DNA from: an uncultured Clostridia bacterium
Lineage (GTDB): Bacteria; Bacillota; Clostridia; Oscillospirales; Ruminococcaceae
NCBI GenBank assembly: GCA_947586185.1
Contig: CANPXN010000008.1
Coordinates: 1-64,000, forward strand
Reading direction: 5' to 3'
Length of the DNA: 64,000 nt
Under the pieces are notes generated by a model. That model did not search any database. It saw only the letters and a program-made list of their open reading frames with translations, and was not told the origin of the DNA. Both the position numbers and the translations under genes were made by a program. Every line of letters begins with the position of its first letter. The first letter of the stretch is position 1. Below are positions 28,051 through 37,317 of the stretch, in pieces.

Positions 28051-30564
28051 ATGAAACAGAACAACAATATATATATCAGTGAAGACGGCATAAATCTCAC
28101 TGATCATCTTACCATGACGGTATCACGGAAAAAATCAATCCCAAGGTTCATTCCAATGCTGCTCATATCCTTCTGCGGTGTATTCGGAACGGTTTTTTCC
28201 TTTATCACAATGTTTGACATTCCATGCAGTATTGGACAGATAATATATTACACAAGCCTGTTCTACGCTGCTTTTTCAGCCATTTTTCTGGCGCCTAAAA
28301 AGGTATGGCTTTTACTTCTGCCCATACTCTCCGTATATGAAATCATACTCTATCGAAAGTGGAACGACTTCTTATACGGCTTTATGCTTGTCTACAACAA
28401 AATATATGTGCAGCTAAGTAAAACACATACGGAATATTTTAGCCCAAAGCGCAGGGATATTATGCCTTCCGACGCACGAATGCTGTTTCTGGCAATGGCT
28501 ATATTCCTCATCACTGTAATACTGTGCTACGTTACAATTACAAAGCCGAACTTTTTTATGGGATTCCTTTTCAGCTTTCCCTTTATCGAGCTTGGTCTTT
28601 ACTACGGAAAGGTGCCGGCATACTGGTGTATATTCCTGCTGATCGCCTACTGGGTAAGCCTGCTCTCGATCCATCAGTCCGGATATTACAAATACTACAG
28701 CAAGAAAAAATCCAGCTTCATTAAAAAGGGCAATAACTTCTACGCTAAACCGAACATAAAATTCAGAACAGCCGAAGCGTCAGGTCTTATCGTATTGCAG
28801 TTCACAGTTGTGGCAATCACTGTAGCCTCCCTTTATGTTTCCCTTTCCGGCTTCACAAGAACCGACAAGGTAAATACCATGAGATACAATATTTCCCATG
28901 CTGTAAACAATTTTACCTTTGACGACGTTCAGGGAAGTCTTGAACGGCTTTCCGCCTCTTTTGGACTGGATTCCGTAAAGGTAACCACCCACAGACTGGG
29001 ACAATACAGTACTCTTGCATACACCGGTAAAACCGACCTTACAATAAAACTTGACAAAACCCTTGAAAACAACACCTACTTCAAAGGCTACGTCGGCTCG
29101 GTATATTCAGGAAAAAGCTGGGAGGAGCCTGAGGAGGCATTTTACAAAAAATATAACGATACCTTTGACCTTTTCAGAAATTCGGGAGAGTTTCCTCAGA
29201 ACTTCCTGTATGATGCTTTCAGCGCATCTGACAGCAATATCGTAAACGCCGAGATATCTACCAGATACCGGAATGAAAAATACAACTATACTCCTTATAA
29301 CGCAGTCCCGGAAGAAAACTGGAGCTATGTATACGACACCGTTGTAAAAAAAGGAAGTCCCCAGAAATACAGCTTTTCTCTGCTGGACAATCAGGATTTT
29401 GATTACCTGTTTTACACCTACGACGACAATGCACAAATTCTTTACGGCAGCAGTCTGAGCGCTCATGACGCATACAGCGAATTTGTAAGGGATGTATATC
29501 TTGATGTCCCGGATACGGATGAGATGAAAAAGCTGAAAAGCGACTATCAGTATCTGTTTAAGAAATACGAATCCGGAGATCCTGTTGTTTATACAACTCT
29601 TGCAAACATAAAAAACATGCTTGCTGAGGAAAACACATATACTCTTTCTCCGGGAAAAACTCCGTCTGATAGAGATTTTGTAAGCTACTTCCTTACAGAA
29701 AATCATAAGGGTTACTGCGTTCACTTTGCAACGTCTGGAGTTATGCTTGCAAGAATGGCAGGTATTCCTGCCCGTTATGCAGAGGGTTATGTTGTATGCC
29801 CGGAGGACTTCAGCAATAAAACAAAGCTGGAAGACGGCAGCTATGAAATCAAGCTTAAAGATAACCGTGCTCATGCGTGGGCAGAAATATACCTTGAGGG
29901 TATAGGCTGGGTTCCGTTTGAATTTACTCCATCGGCAGCCTTTAACAGCCAGCAGATCGAAAACCATAACAAAACCACCCGTCCAAACGTAAACATAACC
30001 ATGCCTACTCTTCCGCAGGTATCGAAAAAAACAACGGCATCACAGACCCATACTACAGTTAAAAGTACTATTCTTTCCCACGCTGCAAACAAAAACTCCT
30101 CAGTATCGTCCGTGCACAGTAAAAGCAATATAAGCCCTGTTTACAAGCTTTCAGCTGCCGCTGTGTTCTCAATAATCCTGATCGCATTATTCATGCTTCT
30201 CAGATACAAACATGCTATGAAAAAACGTATCAAAGGATTTAATTCAGCAAACAGCAGGCAAAATACCATTAATGCATACAAGTATCTTATACGGCTGCTT
30301 GAATTTATCGACATAAAGGCTGAAAATATGGAATACACCGAATTTGCCTCTTATGCTACAGATAATTCACGTCATCTTTTCAGCGGAGATGAATTTATAA
30401 CCGTTACAAAATATGCTCTCGAAGCCTCAATGGGAAGACATGAGATACCTTATGAGGATTCCAAGGCAGCTGTGAAACTCAGTATGAAAACCGCTGAAAA
30501 AATTTATGAACGACAGTCACCATTTAAAAAGTTCTACATGAGATATATTCTGAATCTGTATTAA
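28051..30564 (+). CDS. Transglutaminase-like membrane protein (TgpA type)
   Basis: 837 residues. An N-terminal block of about six membrane helices (30-225), a large outer domain, then a transglutaminase/cysteine-protease core with the catalytic Cys in KGYCVHFATSGVMLARMAGIPARY and the His in NRAHAWAEIYL. A Ser/Thr-rich linker, another membrane helix (about 690-712) and a cytoplasmic DUF4129-like tail complete the TgpA layout. It ends the MoxR operon, and a terminator follows. Confidence 0.88.
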   Translation: MKQNNNIYISEDGINLTDHLTMTVSRKKSIPRFIPMLLISFCGVFGTVFSFITMFDIPCSIGQIIYYTSLFYAAFSAIFLAPKKVWLLLLPILSVYEIILYRKWNDFLYGFMLVYNKIYVQLSKTHTEYFSPKRRDIMPSDARMLFLAMAIFLITVILCYVTITKPNFFMGFLFSFPFIELGLYYGKVPAYWCIFLLIAYWVSLLSIHQSGYYKYYSKKKSSFIKKGNNFYAKPNIKFRTAEASGLIVLQFTVVAITVASLYVSLSGFTRTDKVNTMRYNISHAVNNFTFDDVQGSLERLSASFGLDSVKVTTHRLGQYSTLAYTGKTDLTIKLDKTLENNTYFKGYVGSVYSGKSWEEPEEAFYKKYNDTFDLFRNSGEFPQNFLYDAFSASDSNIVNAEISTRYRNEKYNYTPYNAVPEENWSYVYDTVVKKGSPQKYSFSLLDNQDFDYLFYTYDDNAQILYGSSLSAHDAYSEFVRDVYLDVPDTDEMKKLKSDYQYLFKKYESGDPVVYTTLANIKNMLAEENTYTLSPGKTPSDRDFVSYFLTENHKGYCVHFATSGVMLARMAGIPARYAEGYVVCPEDFSNKTKLEDGSYEIKLKDNRAHAWAEIYLEGIGWVPFEFTPSAAFNSQQIENHNKTTRPNVNITMPTLPQVSKKTTASQTHTTVKSTILSHAANKNSSVSSVHSKSNISPVYKLSAAAVFSIILIALFMLLRYKHAMKKRIKGFNSANSRQNTINAYKYLIRLLEFIDIKAENMEYTEFASYATDNSRHLFSGDEFITVTKYALEASMGRHEIPYEDSKAAVKLSMKTAEKIYERQSPFKKFYMRYILNLY

Positions 30565-30600
30565 AAATATCCCGACAGTGTGAAGGCTGTCGGGATATTT
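30565..30600 (+). terminator. Terminator of the MoxR operon
   Basis: 14-bp stem AAATATCCCGACAG / CTGTCGGGATATTT around TGTGAAGG. Confidence 0.85.
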
Positions 30601-30676
30601 GGTTTATATATTATAAAAATCAAAACAGTTATTACGATTTGCTTTTATATAATTTTACAAATTATATGAAAATTTC

Positions 30677-30705
30677 TTGACATTAATATATAGCTGATGT
30701 ATAAT
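30677..30705 (+). promoter_or_regulatory. Promoter of the split dockerin gene
   Basis: Perfect TTGACA (30677-30682) and TATAAT (30700-30705) with a 17-bp spacer. The locus keeps a strong promoter despite its internal stop. Confidence 0.8.
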
Positions 30706-30753
30706 TATATTATAAAAATGTTATGATTTTTAAATTTAAAGGAGGAAAAAACC

Positions 30754-31152
30754 ATGAAAAAACGTTTAATTTCATTAATTTCCGCTGCCATATTCTGCCT
30801 TTCAGGCGTTGTACCGGCAAGTGCTGCCGAAACAAACAACGAAAAGCTCTACACAATGACCGAGCTTATAGATATGAGCGAGGAAGAATTTTTCGCATTG
30901 GACAGTACGGCAAAAGAACTGTATGATTATATGAAATATACAACAGAACATGACCTGTCAGTTTATGTTAAAGGTCTTTTTTACACAAATATTAACTTAG
31001 AGTCAAGCTATCAGCCATATAAATCGGAAGAAAAAATCGCTGCTCTACTTGGCGATTCAGTGAAATATACTATGAGCAGTCCTTTGGAAAAAACACCTGA
31101 ATACGATTACTACTACAATGGCTTTAGCGTTTCATTTGACAATCTTTACTAA
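30754..31152 (+). CDS. Secreted protein, N-terminal part of a split dockerin gene
   Basis: 132 residues to an in-frame TAA at 31150-31152. AAAGGAGG precedes the ATG. The signal peptide runs to about residue 25 (SGVVPASAA). The mature part (TMTELIDMSEEEFFALDSTA) resembles small Ruminococcus dockerin proteins of unknown activity. The frame resumes directly after the stop and reaches a dockerin, so the gene product would be about 236 residues if the stop were absent. A Gln codon (CAA to TAA) is one simple origin for the stop. Confidence 0.7.
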   Translation: MKKRLISLISAAIFCLSGVVPASAAETNNEKLYTMTELIDMSEEEFFALDSTAKELYDYMKYTTEHDLSVYVKGLFYTNINLESSYQPYKSEEKIAALLGDSVKYTMSSPLEKTPEYDYYYNGFSVSFDNLY

Positions 31153-31464
31153 ATGAGCGGTCATTCGGATTATTACATTGACCAACTGCTTATTAACACA
31201 AAATTCCAGTATTGTATAAATCAGGTACTGAATTTTAACTATTGCTCTGCTACATGGGCGCTTGGTTCACAGCCTAAAAAGCTTGTAAACGGAGATGTCA
31301 ACGATGATGGCCTGACCAATATCGCTGACGCCGTAAATCTTGCAAAGCACAGCGCTGATCCAACTGCCTACCCAATTTCAGCATATGGTTTTTTTGCAGC
31401 CGATATAAATTCTGACCACGAAGTCACGAACGCCGATCTCGTTGCTCTTATCAAAATGATTTGA
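31153..31464 (+). CDS. Dockerin part of the split gene
   Basis: 103 codons in the same frame as the upstream piece, beginning with ATG right after the TAA but with no ribosome site of its own. The C-terminal 60 or so residues form a dockerin: NGDVNDDGLTNIADAVNLAK and AADINSDHEVTNADLVALIK. The second repeat has Ser-Asp-His in place of the usual NGDG, a mild deviation in the calcium loop. Termination-reinitiation at TAAATG is conceivable but would give a protein without a signal peptide. Confidence 0.65.
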   Translation: MSGHSDYYIDQLLINTKFQYCINQVLNFNYCSATWALGSQPKKLVNGDVNDDGLTNIADAVNLAKHSADPTAYPISAYGFFAADINSDHEVTNADLVALIKMI

Positions 31465-31490
31465 GAAGTTTTTCAAATTTCATATACTGT

Positions 31491-31526
31491 GCCCCTCCTG
31501 ATAAATTTTTTAGGAGGGGCATTTTT
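31491..31526 (+). terminator. Terminator after the split dockerin gene
   Basis: 9-bp GC-rich stem GCCCCTCCT / AGGAGGGGC followed by ATTTTTA. Confidence 0.85.
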
Positions 31527-31770
31527 AGCAATAATAAACAAATTACTCTGTTAATTTTATTCATTTCGCTGATTCTTAAAAAAATCTCATAAAAAAGTGC
31601 AAAAATTAGTAGACATATCCGTTATACATTATGAAAGGTCTAAAAGATCTTTCCAGGTCATTATGTTTAAAATTTCAGCTTTTCAATATTGCGAATGTAT
31701 ATTCTTACATCGAATAATTTTGTGCGACAATTGGAAAATGTAAATGTTACCGGACACGCAAAATGCAAAA
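31527..31770. other. AT-rich spacer, no gene seen
   Basis: No supported frame. A small hairpin (GAAAGGTCT / AGATCTTTC, about 31633-31652) is visible. It lies between the dockerin terminator and the methyltransferase scar. Confidence 0.5.
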
Positions 31771-31814
31771 AAATACCGTTTTAAGTCTAAAAAAATAACC
31801 TTAAAACGGTATTT
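31771..31814 (-). terminator. Terminator behind the methyltransferase fragment
   Basis: 15-bp perfect stem AAATACCGTTTTAAG / CTTAAAACGGTATTT with T-runs on both sides. Confidence 0.8.
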
Positions 31815-31820
31815 CAATGT

Positions 31821-32099
31821 TTATATAAAATTTAAAATATGAGCGATAACGTCAACAGTCCAACCGTTTCCGAGCATCTTATATCTTTGGGTATCAGATA
31901 CTCCTGCTGTATAATTATCCGGCAGTGTTTGAAGCCGTTCACATTCAACAGGAGAAAGCTTTCTAACTATGTAATTACCATTTGGTAAGTCAACTTTATA
32001 CAATCCGGTTTGACCGACCTGACCTACGCTGCTTGCTGATAATGTGACAGACTTTCCTTGTACTGAATATACTCTATACCCTTGTGCGCTGCTTCCTAT
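31821..32099 (-). pseudogene. C-terminal fragment of a C5 cytosine DNA methyltransferase
   Basis: About 90 codons of open frame on the minus strand, ending at TAA 31821. The sequence (GKSVTLSA, then IVRKLSPVECERLQTLPDNY, then RYKMLGNGWTVDVIAHIL) is the C-terminal end of phage-type Dcm enzymes, including the conserved ERLQ-PDNYT and GN-W--V motifs IX and X. The catalytic domain is missing. Upstream homology stops at about 32095-32105, where a dockerin fragment begins on the other strand. Remnant of a lost phage or mobile element. Confidence 0.8.
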
Positions 32100-32100
32100 A

Positions 32101-32212
32101 ATGCTGACCCGACTGCTTTTCCGCTTCTGACCTACAGTCAGCTTGCTGCGGATATTAACGGCGACGGCGAGCTTACAAATTCGGATTTGGTTGCACTTAT
32201 ACAGATAATCTG
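32101..32212 (+). pseudogene. 3' fragment of a dockerin gene
   Basis: Plus-strand frame ADPTAFPLLTYSQLAADING, then DGELTNSDLVALIQII and a stop at 32210-32212. It matches the end of the split dockerin gene (ADPTAYPISAYGFFAADINS...). Only the end of repeat 1 and repeat 2 survive. It abuts a methyltransferase fragment, so an insertion or deletion removed the 5' part. Confidence 0.8.
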
Positions 32213-32224
32213 ATTTATCAAGTT

Positions 32225-32261
32225 AAAATACCCTTGACAGTTATTCTGCCAAGGGTATTTT
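32225..32261. terminator. Bidirectional terminator
   Basis: 12-bp stem AAAATACCCTTG / CAAGGGTATTTT between the dockerin fragment and the convergent FAD dehydrogenase gene. Confidence 0.85.
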
Positions 32262-33845
32262 TTATGGTGCTATATTTTTCATTATCTCAAGAGCTGTTTT
32301 TATTCCATCAACTGCCGCAGACATAATTCCTCCGGCATAGCCGGCGCCCTCGCCGCAGGGATAAATATTTTCATAGGAAAGAGCAGTCATATTATCACTG
32401 CGCATTATTCTCACCGGTGAAGAAGTCCTTGTTTCCGGAGCAGTCATAAGACCGTCACGGCTGTTAAAGCATTTCATTTTTCCTGCAAAGCGGCGCAGAC
32501 CTGTTTCAAGCATTCCTGTAACAGCCGTTGGAAAAATATTGCGGAACTCACAGGGAGCAATTCCCCTTTCATAGGTAGGATTAAGAGATGTCTTTACACT
32601 CGGACTGCCGTCAAGGAATCCGCCCACCGTACATGCCGGAGCTATGTATTCTCCTCCTCCGCAGCCGTATGCAAGCCTCTCGATCTTCCGTGCAAACTCC
32701 ACTCCGTCAAGTATACCGCTGCCGTAATCCCTTTCTGAAACAGAAACGGCTATTGCAGCGTTTGCATTCTCGCCGCACCTTGCAAATTCGCTCATGCCGT
32801 TTGTAACTACGCCACCTGCTTCGCTGGCAGCCGGAACAACAGACCCTCCCGGACACATACAGAATGTGTACACAGCACGCCCGTCCGGATTTCTGTGAGA
32901 AAGCTGATACTCACCGGCAGGCAGCATAGGGTTATCCTTATGCTTTCCATAAAGACTATAGTCAACATCGTCCTGCCTGTGCTCAATTCTAACTCCAACA
33001 GAAAAAGGCTTTGACTGTAGCAGCATGTTCTTTCTGCAAAGCATTTCAAAAGTATCCCTTGCCGAATGACCCAGTGCAAGCACAAGAACAGCCGTATCAA
33101 CACACTGACCGGATGCCCTCGCACAGACCGCTCTGTGATTTTTCATTTCTATATCGTCAAGACGTGTGCTGAACCTGACTTCGCCCCCAAGCTCTTCGAT
33201 ACGCATTCTTATTGCTTTCACAATATCTCTGAGCTTATCCGTACCTATATGGGGCTTTGCTTTAGTAAGAATTTCATGGGGCGCTCCGAACTGAACAAAG
33301 CGCTCCAAAACATATCTGCAAAGGGGATCGTTTATTCTCGTTGTAAGCTTTCCGTCGGAAAATGTACCTGCTCCTCCTTCGCCGAACTGCACATTTGATT
33401 CCAGATCAAGCTTTCCTGTTGTCCAGAATCGGTTAACGGAGCTAACACGTTTATCAATGCTCTCTCCCCGCTCAAGTATAACCGGTCTGTAGCCGTTCTC
33501 AGCAAGCAAAAGCCCACAGAACATTCCGGCTGGTCCGAAACCAGCTATAACGACTCTGCCATTTTCTTTTTTTCCTGATATCTGAGGAGTGATCTCTCTT
33601 TTCTCAATATACTTGCAGAATTTTTTCTCACCGATAATTCTTTCCGACTCCGGTTCTTTAAGCTCTGCATATACTGAATGGACAAAGTGAATATCGTTTT
33701 GCTTTCTTGCGTCAAGAGATGTTTTATAAATAGCAGTTTTTACCGTATCCGACTTAAAAATACCTGCCATTTTCAAAGCATGGCTTATAACAGAATCCTC
33801 AGGTTCGCTGAGTCTGCCTTTTATCTGAGTTATAATTACAGGCAT
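32262..33845 (-). CDS. FAD-dependent dehydrogenase (COG2509 type)
   Basis: 527 residues. An N-terminal ferredoxin-like region (about 1-90) precedes a dinucleotide fold: VVIAGFGPAGMFCGLLLAEN with ERGESIDKR, then NVQFGEGGAGTFSDGKLTTR, which marks this uncharacterised flavoprotein family. PCGEGAGYAGGIMSAAVDGI near the C-terminus closes the FAD site. Substrate unknown. It ends close to its terminator and starts 9 nt after the mutS2 stop, so it is the last gene of the mutS2 transcription unit. Confidence 0.88.
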   Translation of the reverse strand: MPVIITQIKGRLSEPEDSVISHALKMAGIFKSDTVKTAIYKTSLDARKQNDIHFVHSVYAELKEPESERIIGEKKFCKYIEKREITPQISGKKENGRVVIAGFGPAGMFCGLLLAENGYRPVILERGESIDKRVSSVNRFWTTGKLDLESNVQFGEGGAGTFSDGKLTTRINDPLCRYVLERFVQFGAPHEILTKAKPHIGTDKLRDIVKAIRMRIEELGGEVRFSTRLDDIEMKNHRAVCARASGQCVDTAVLVLALGHSARDTFEMLCRKNMLLQSKPFSVGVRIEHRQDDVDYSLYGKHKDNPMLPAGEYQLSHRNPDGRAVYTFCMCPGGSVVPAASEAGGVVTNGMSEFARCGENANAAIAVSVSERDYGSGILDGVEFARKIERLAYGCGGGEYIAPACTVGGFLDGSPSVKTSLNPTYERGIAPCEFRNIFPTAVTGMLETGLRRFAGKMKCFNSRDGLMTAPETRTSSPVRIMRSDNMTALSYENIYPCGEGAGYAGGIMSAAVDGIKTALEIMKNIAP

Positions 33846-33854
33846 AGTACTCTC

Positions 33855-36230
33855 CTATTTCAGCTCGACTATTGTAACGCCGCTTTCGCCCTCTCCGTAT
33901 ACGCCAAGACGGAAGCTTTTTACTGATTTAAGCTCCTTTAGCCGTTTATGCACAGCGCTTCTGAGTATTCCAGTTCCTTTACCGTGTATGATCGTTACAA
34001 CTCCAACGTTTGACATAACAGCGCTGTCGATAAAGGATTCCATTTCATAAACGCCCTCGTCAGCTGCCATACCACGGATATCAAGCTCCATAGTGCCTTT
34101 TCTCTCTGCCTTGCTTCTGACATTTCTCGTTGTAACGCCCTTGCTTTTGTAAGTCACCTTTTCAGTTTCAATAAGTCTGAGCTTACTTACATTAACCTTT
34201 GTTTTCATAATACCTATCTGAACATAAATAAATCCTGAGGAATCCTTTTCGCCACAGACAGTTCCTTTCTTGTCAATATCTGTAACAAGAACACTGTCGC
34301 CACGCTTTAATGCTCTCGGCAGCTTATAGTCGCCGCCTCCCTTTTCAACAACAGGATTCGCCTTATCGTACATTTTATTAAAACTGCTTTTACTTCTTGA
34401 TTTGATACCTGAGAGCTTCTGTCCGAAATCAGATTTATCCTTTTGCTTCTTAATAGTTTCCAGCTCGTCAAGGAGGCTGTTTGACTCAGCCTTTACGCTT
34501 TCAATAATACTCATTGCCTGAAGCCTTGCCTGTTCAAGCTGCTTTTCCCTGTTTTTATTGATCTCATCAAGCTCTGACTGAAGCTTATCTTTAAGCTCCT
34601 GTGCCTCCCTGCGAAGACGTTCTGTTTCCTCTGTTTTTTGTTCAAGCTCAAGACGGCTTTTTTCAAGCTTTTCCACGACCTCTTCAAAGCGCTGATTACT
34701 TTCGCTCACAAGGCTTTTAGCATTTTCAATTACATCATCCGGCATTCCAAGAGAGGAGGAAATTGAAAAGGCGTTTGACTTACCCGGAGAGCCGGTTATA
34801 AGACGATATGTCGGGCGCAGTGTTTCAAGGTCAAACTCACAGCTTGCATTTTCAACATCGGAGGATTCTATAGCATAAAGCTTTAGCTCCTGATAATGGG
34901 TCGAAACCATAAGCTTTGCATTTTTGGATTTAAGCTTTTCAATTATGGATATGGCAAGAGCTGCACCTTCAACAGGGTCAGTACCTGAACCCGGCTCATC
35001 AAGCAGTATGAGTGAACGCTCATTTGCCATTTTTATGATATCAATTATCTTGTTTGTGTGTGAGGAAAAGGTAGAAAGACTCTGTTCAATGCTCTGATTA
35101 TCTCCGATATCAGCAAGAATATTATCGTATACGGAAACACTGCTCCCGTCCGAAACCGGGATCAGCAGTCCGCACATAACCATAGCCGAAAGAAGTCCGG
35201 CAGTTTTCAGTGCAACAGTCTTACCACCGGTATTAGGACCTGTTATGATAAGCGCCTGATACCTGTCCCCAATGGTAATGTCCACAGGAACAGCCTTCTG
35301 AGGATCGAGAAGCGGATGCCTTGCTTTTTTAAGGCACAGCTTTCCGTCATGAGTTATTTTAGGCGCACAGGCTTTCATTTTTGCTCCAAGATTTGCCTTG
35401 GCAAAATAAAGATTCAGGACCGTAACTATTTCATAGCTGTCAGTAAGCTCCTGAGCATATTCTCCACATTCACGGCAAAGCTCTGTAATGATCCTTTCGA
35501 TCTCCTCCTGCTCATTGCTTTCAAGAATACGTATATCGTTATTTGCCTCCACAACGGATGCAGGCTCAATAAAAATAGTCTGACCTGTTGCGGAAGATGC
35601 GTGGATAATACCCTGAACACTGCCCCTGCATTCAGCCTTTACCGGAAGAACATATCTTCCGTCACGCATTGTAACAGACGCCTCCTGCAATGACTTCTGA
35701 ACGCTTTCTGACTTTATCATCTTGTCAAGAGTTTCACGAAGCCGCAGTCCTGCCCTGTTGATTTTTCTTCTTATAGCGGCAAGCTCCGGGCTTGCAGCGT
35801 CTGAAATTTCATTTTCAGATATAATTGAGCGTTCAAGCTTTTCATGTAGGTATTTATTAGGACGCAATCCTGAAAAAAGATAGCTTAAATCAGTTTCCAC
35901 ATTTTCGCAGCGTCCGAACCAATCGCACAAAGCATTTATCTGATTTAAAAGAGCGGATATATCCAAAAGCTCCCTCAGAGAAATTCTTGCTCCTGTGGAT
36001 GCTCTTTTCAGTGAGCTGCTCACATTTTTTATATCATAAAAAGGAGGTGTGCCGAATTTTACAGAAAGCTCCAGAGCCTGAGAGGTCTTTTCAATTTCCG
36101 TACACACATCATCATAATCAGTACACGGCTGTATCTCCAAAGCCATCTGTCTGGTTTTGTCGTTTGAAGCCATGTCTGAAAGCATTTTCAGAATTTTATG
36201 TAATTCAAGTGTTTTATAATATCTGTTCAT
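33855..36230 (-). CDS. mutS2: Endonuclease MutS2
   Basis: 791 residues. MutS core with Walker A IITGPNTGGKTVALKTAGL and the LLDEPGSGTDPVEGAAL signature, a long coiled coil (about 510-620, with EKLEKSRLELEQ-type heptads), and a C-terminal Smr nuclease domain (LDIRGMAADEG, IIHGKGTGILR). It lacks the mismatch-recognition domain. MutS2 suppresses homologous recombination and in Firmicutes also acts on collided ribosomes. It lies between recO and the FAD dehydrogenase, all in one direction. Confidence 0.95.
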   Translation of the reverse strand: MNRYYKTLELHKILKMLSDMASNDKTRQMALEIQPCTDYDDVCTEIEKTSQALELSVKFGTPPFYDIKNVSSSLKRASTGARISLRELLDISALLNQINALCDWFGRCENVETDLSYLFSGLRPNKYLHEKLERSIISENEISDAASPELAAIRRKINRAGLRLRETLDKMIKSESVQKSLQEASVTMRDGRYVLPVKAECRGSVQGIIHASSATGQTIFIEPASVVEANNDIRILESNEQEEIERIITELCRECGEYAQELTDSYEIVTVLNLYFAKANLGAKMKACAPKITHDGKLCLKKARHPLLDPQKAVPVDITIGDRYQALIITGPNTGGKTVALKTAGLLSAMVMCGLLIPVSDGSSVSVYDNILADIGDNQSIEQSLSTFSSHTNKIIDIIKMANERSLILLDEPGSGTDPVEGAALAISIIEKLKSKNAKLMVSTHYQELKLYAIESSDVENASCEFDLETLRPTYRLITGSPGKSNAFSISSSLGMPDDVIENAKSLVSESNQRFEEVVEKLEKSRLELEQKTEETERLRREAQELKDKLQSELDEINKNREKQLEQARLQAMSIIESVKAESNSLLDELETIKKQKDKSDFGQKLSGIKSRSKSSFNKMYDKANPVVEKGGGDYKLPRALKRGDSVLVTDIDKKGTVCGEKDSSGFIYVQIGIMKTKVNVSKLRLIETEKVTYKSKGVTTRNVRSKAERKGTMELDIRGMAADEGVYEMESFIDSAVMSNVGVVTIIHGKGTGILRSAVHKRLKELKSVKSFRLGVYGEGESGVTIVELK

Positions 36231-36258
36231 AATTATTCCTATATTACTGCCTTAATCA

Positions 36259-37008
36259 TTATTGAAGGCTATTATAAAAATCAAGTGTTTTAAATTCTCT
36301 TCCAAGGTGAATAAGCAGATACCTCTCAGTAAGGCTTCCAAGCAGCTTTAAGCTTTTATCCGACAGCCTGAAATTAAAAAGCCTGTCGTAATCCGCAAAA
36401 ACAATATGCCTCAGAGCCTTTACAACGGAGGAGCTTACAACAATCTGTTCTCCGTCAAAGCCTGCTTTATAGCATGAGCTGCAATAAAGCTTTGATGTCC
36501 TCAGATCAAAGCACATGCTCTCTGAAATATAGGTCATACAGACCGGACAGCATACTATATCCGGCATCATTCCGATAACTGTCATAAATCTCATTTCAAA
36601 AATACATTTCAGCAGCTCACAGCTTCTTTCACCGTTTGACAGGAAATGTAGGGTGTTCAGAAACAGCCTCATCATTTCCTCCTTTTGTTCATGCTGTCCT
36701 GCGGCATAGCATGCGACCTCCGCAAAATAGCATGCAAGGGAGAGTCTTTCCAGATCCTCCCTTAGCTTGTAAAAAAGCTGAATAGGCTCAGAGCTGTCAA
36801 GATAATACTTACCCTTTCCGGTCCTCAAAGAAAGCCTTGAATAGGAAAAGAGCTGAGTTCCGCCGGCATTCTTGCTGCCAAGCTTCTGTCCGCCCTTTAC
36901 AAGTATTTCTATAACTCCGTATTCCTGTGTAAGAACATGAATATATTTATCATTTTCAAATACAGGAAATTCCCTGAGCACTATTCCCCTTACCGTTATA
37001 ATATCCAT
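36259..37008 (-). CDS. recO: DNA repair protein RecO
   Basis: 249 residues from ATG 37008 (MDIITVRGIVLREF), preferred because GGTGA sits 6 nt before it; ATG 37017 is also in frame. The N-terminal OB fold runs to about 80. The C-terminal helical domain has a four-Cys zinc site (CPVC near 160, then YCSSC). It loads RecA via RecR in recombinational repair. Its 5' end overlaps a small yqzL-like gene in another frame. Confidence 0.92.
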   Translation of the reverse strand: MDIITVRGIVLREFPVFENDKYIHVLTQEYGVIEILVKGGQKLGSKNAGGTQLFSYSRLSLRTGKGKYYLDSSEPIQLFYKLREDLERLSLACYFAEVACYAAGQHEQKEEMMRLFLNTLHFLSNGERSCELLKCIFEMRFMTVIGMMPDIVCCPVCMTYISESMCFDLRTSKLYCSSCYKAGFDGEQIVVSSSVVKALRHIVFADYDRLFNFRLSDKSLKLLGSLTERYLLIHLGREFKTLDFYNSLQ

Positions 37009-37108
37009 TACTTTCACCGGTACTTAAATTTTCGTCATACATTCCCTTATATATCAGATAATCAACGATCTTACCACTTTTCTCAAAGCTTGTCCATTTA
37101 TCGTCCAT
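36956..37108 (-). CDS. YqzL-like small protein
   Basis: 50 residues, MDDKWTSFEKSGKIVDYLIY and on to ...GNSAQGISCI, with GGCGGTGATTTGAA as ribosome site. The N-terminal pattern W-x2-F-x2-(S/T)G-x-I-x2-YL-x-(Y/F)K matches YqzL-family mini-proteins, which in Bacillus lie directly upstream of recO. Here the stop is 52 nt inside recO, so the frames overlap. The C-terminal 25 residues, Gly/Asn-rich, are an addition without counterpart that I recognise. Function unknown. Confidence 0.7.
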   Translation of the reverse strand: MDDKWTSFEKSGKIVDYLIYKGMYDENLSTGESNGYYNGKGNSAQGISCI

Positions 37109-37145
37109 TTCAAATCACCGCCGTTAATTTCAAAATGTTACTTTA

Positions 37146-37317
37146 GGTAACACCGCACAAAGCACGCCTGACGGCTTTGCACACATCTTGTTGGCAGATT
37201 TTCCGTCATATCACACAAAAATCTCTTGACATACGCCAGTATGCCTGCGAGCTTTTTATGCAATCTGACGAAAAATCTGACTGCGCAATCTGCGCACAAT
37301 CTTTGTGCGGTGTTGCC
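37146..37317. mobile_element. 172-bp MITE-like foldback element
   Basis: Terminal inverted repeats of 17 bp (GGTAACACCGCACAAAG, 37146-37162, and CTTTGTGCGGTGTTGCC, 37301-37317; one mismatch). A second, subterminal inverted pair lies inside (CAGATTTTCCGTCA and TGACGAAAAATCTG), with a central CATAC/GTATG hairpin. The flanks are the direct repeat TTTA (37142-37145 and 37318-37321), consistent with a 4-bp target duplication. No coding capacity. A single matching end occurs at 25113-25131. Confidence 0.8.

Noticed and set aside
29107..29967. 286-codon minus-strand frame inside the transglutaminase gene
   Set aside because: Antisense shadow of a clear family protein; no ribosome site or recognisable domain.
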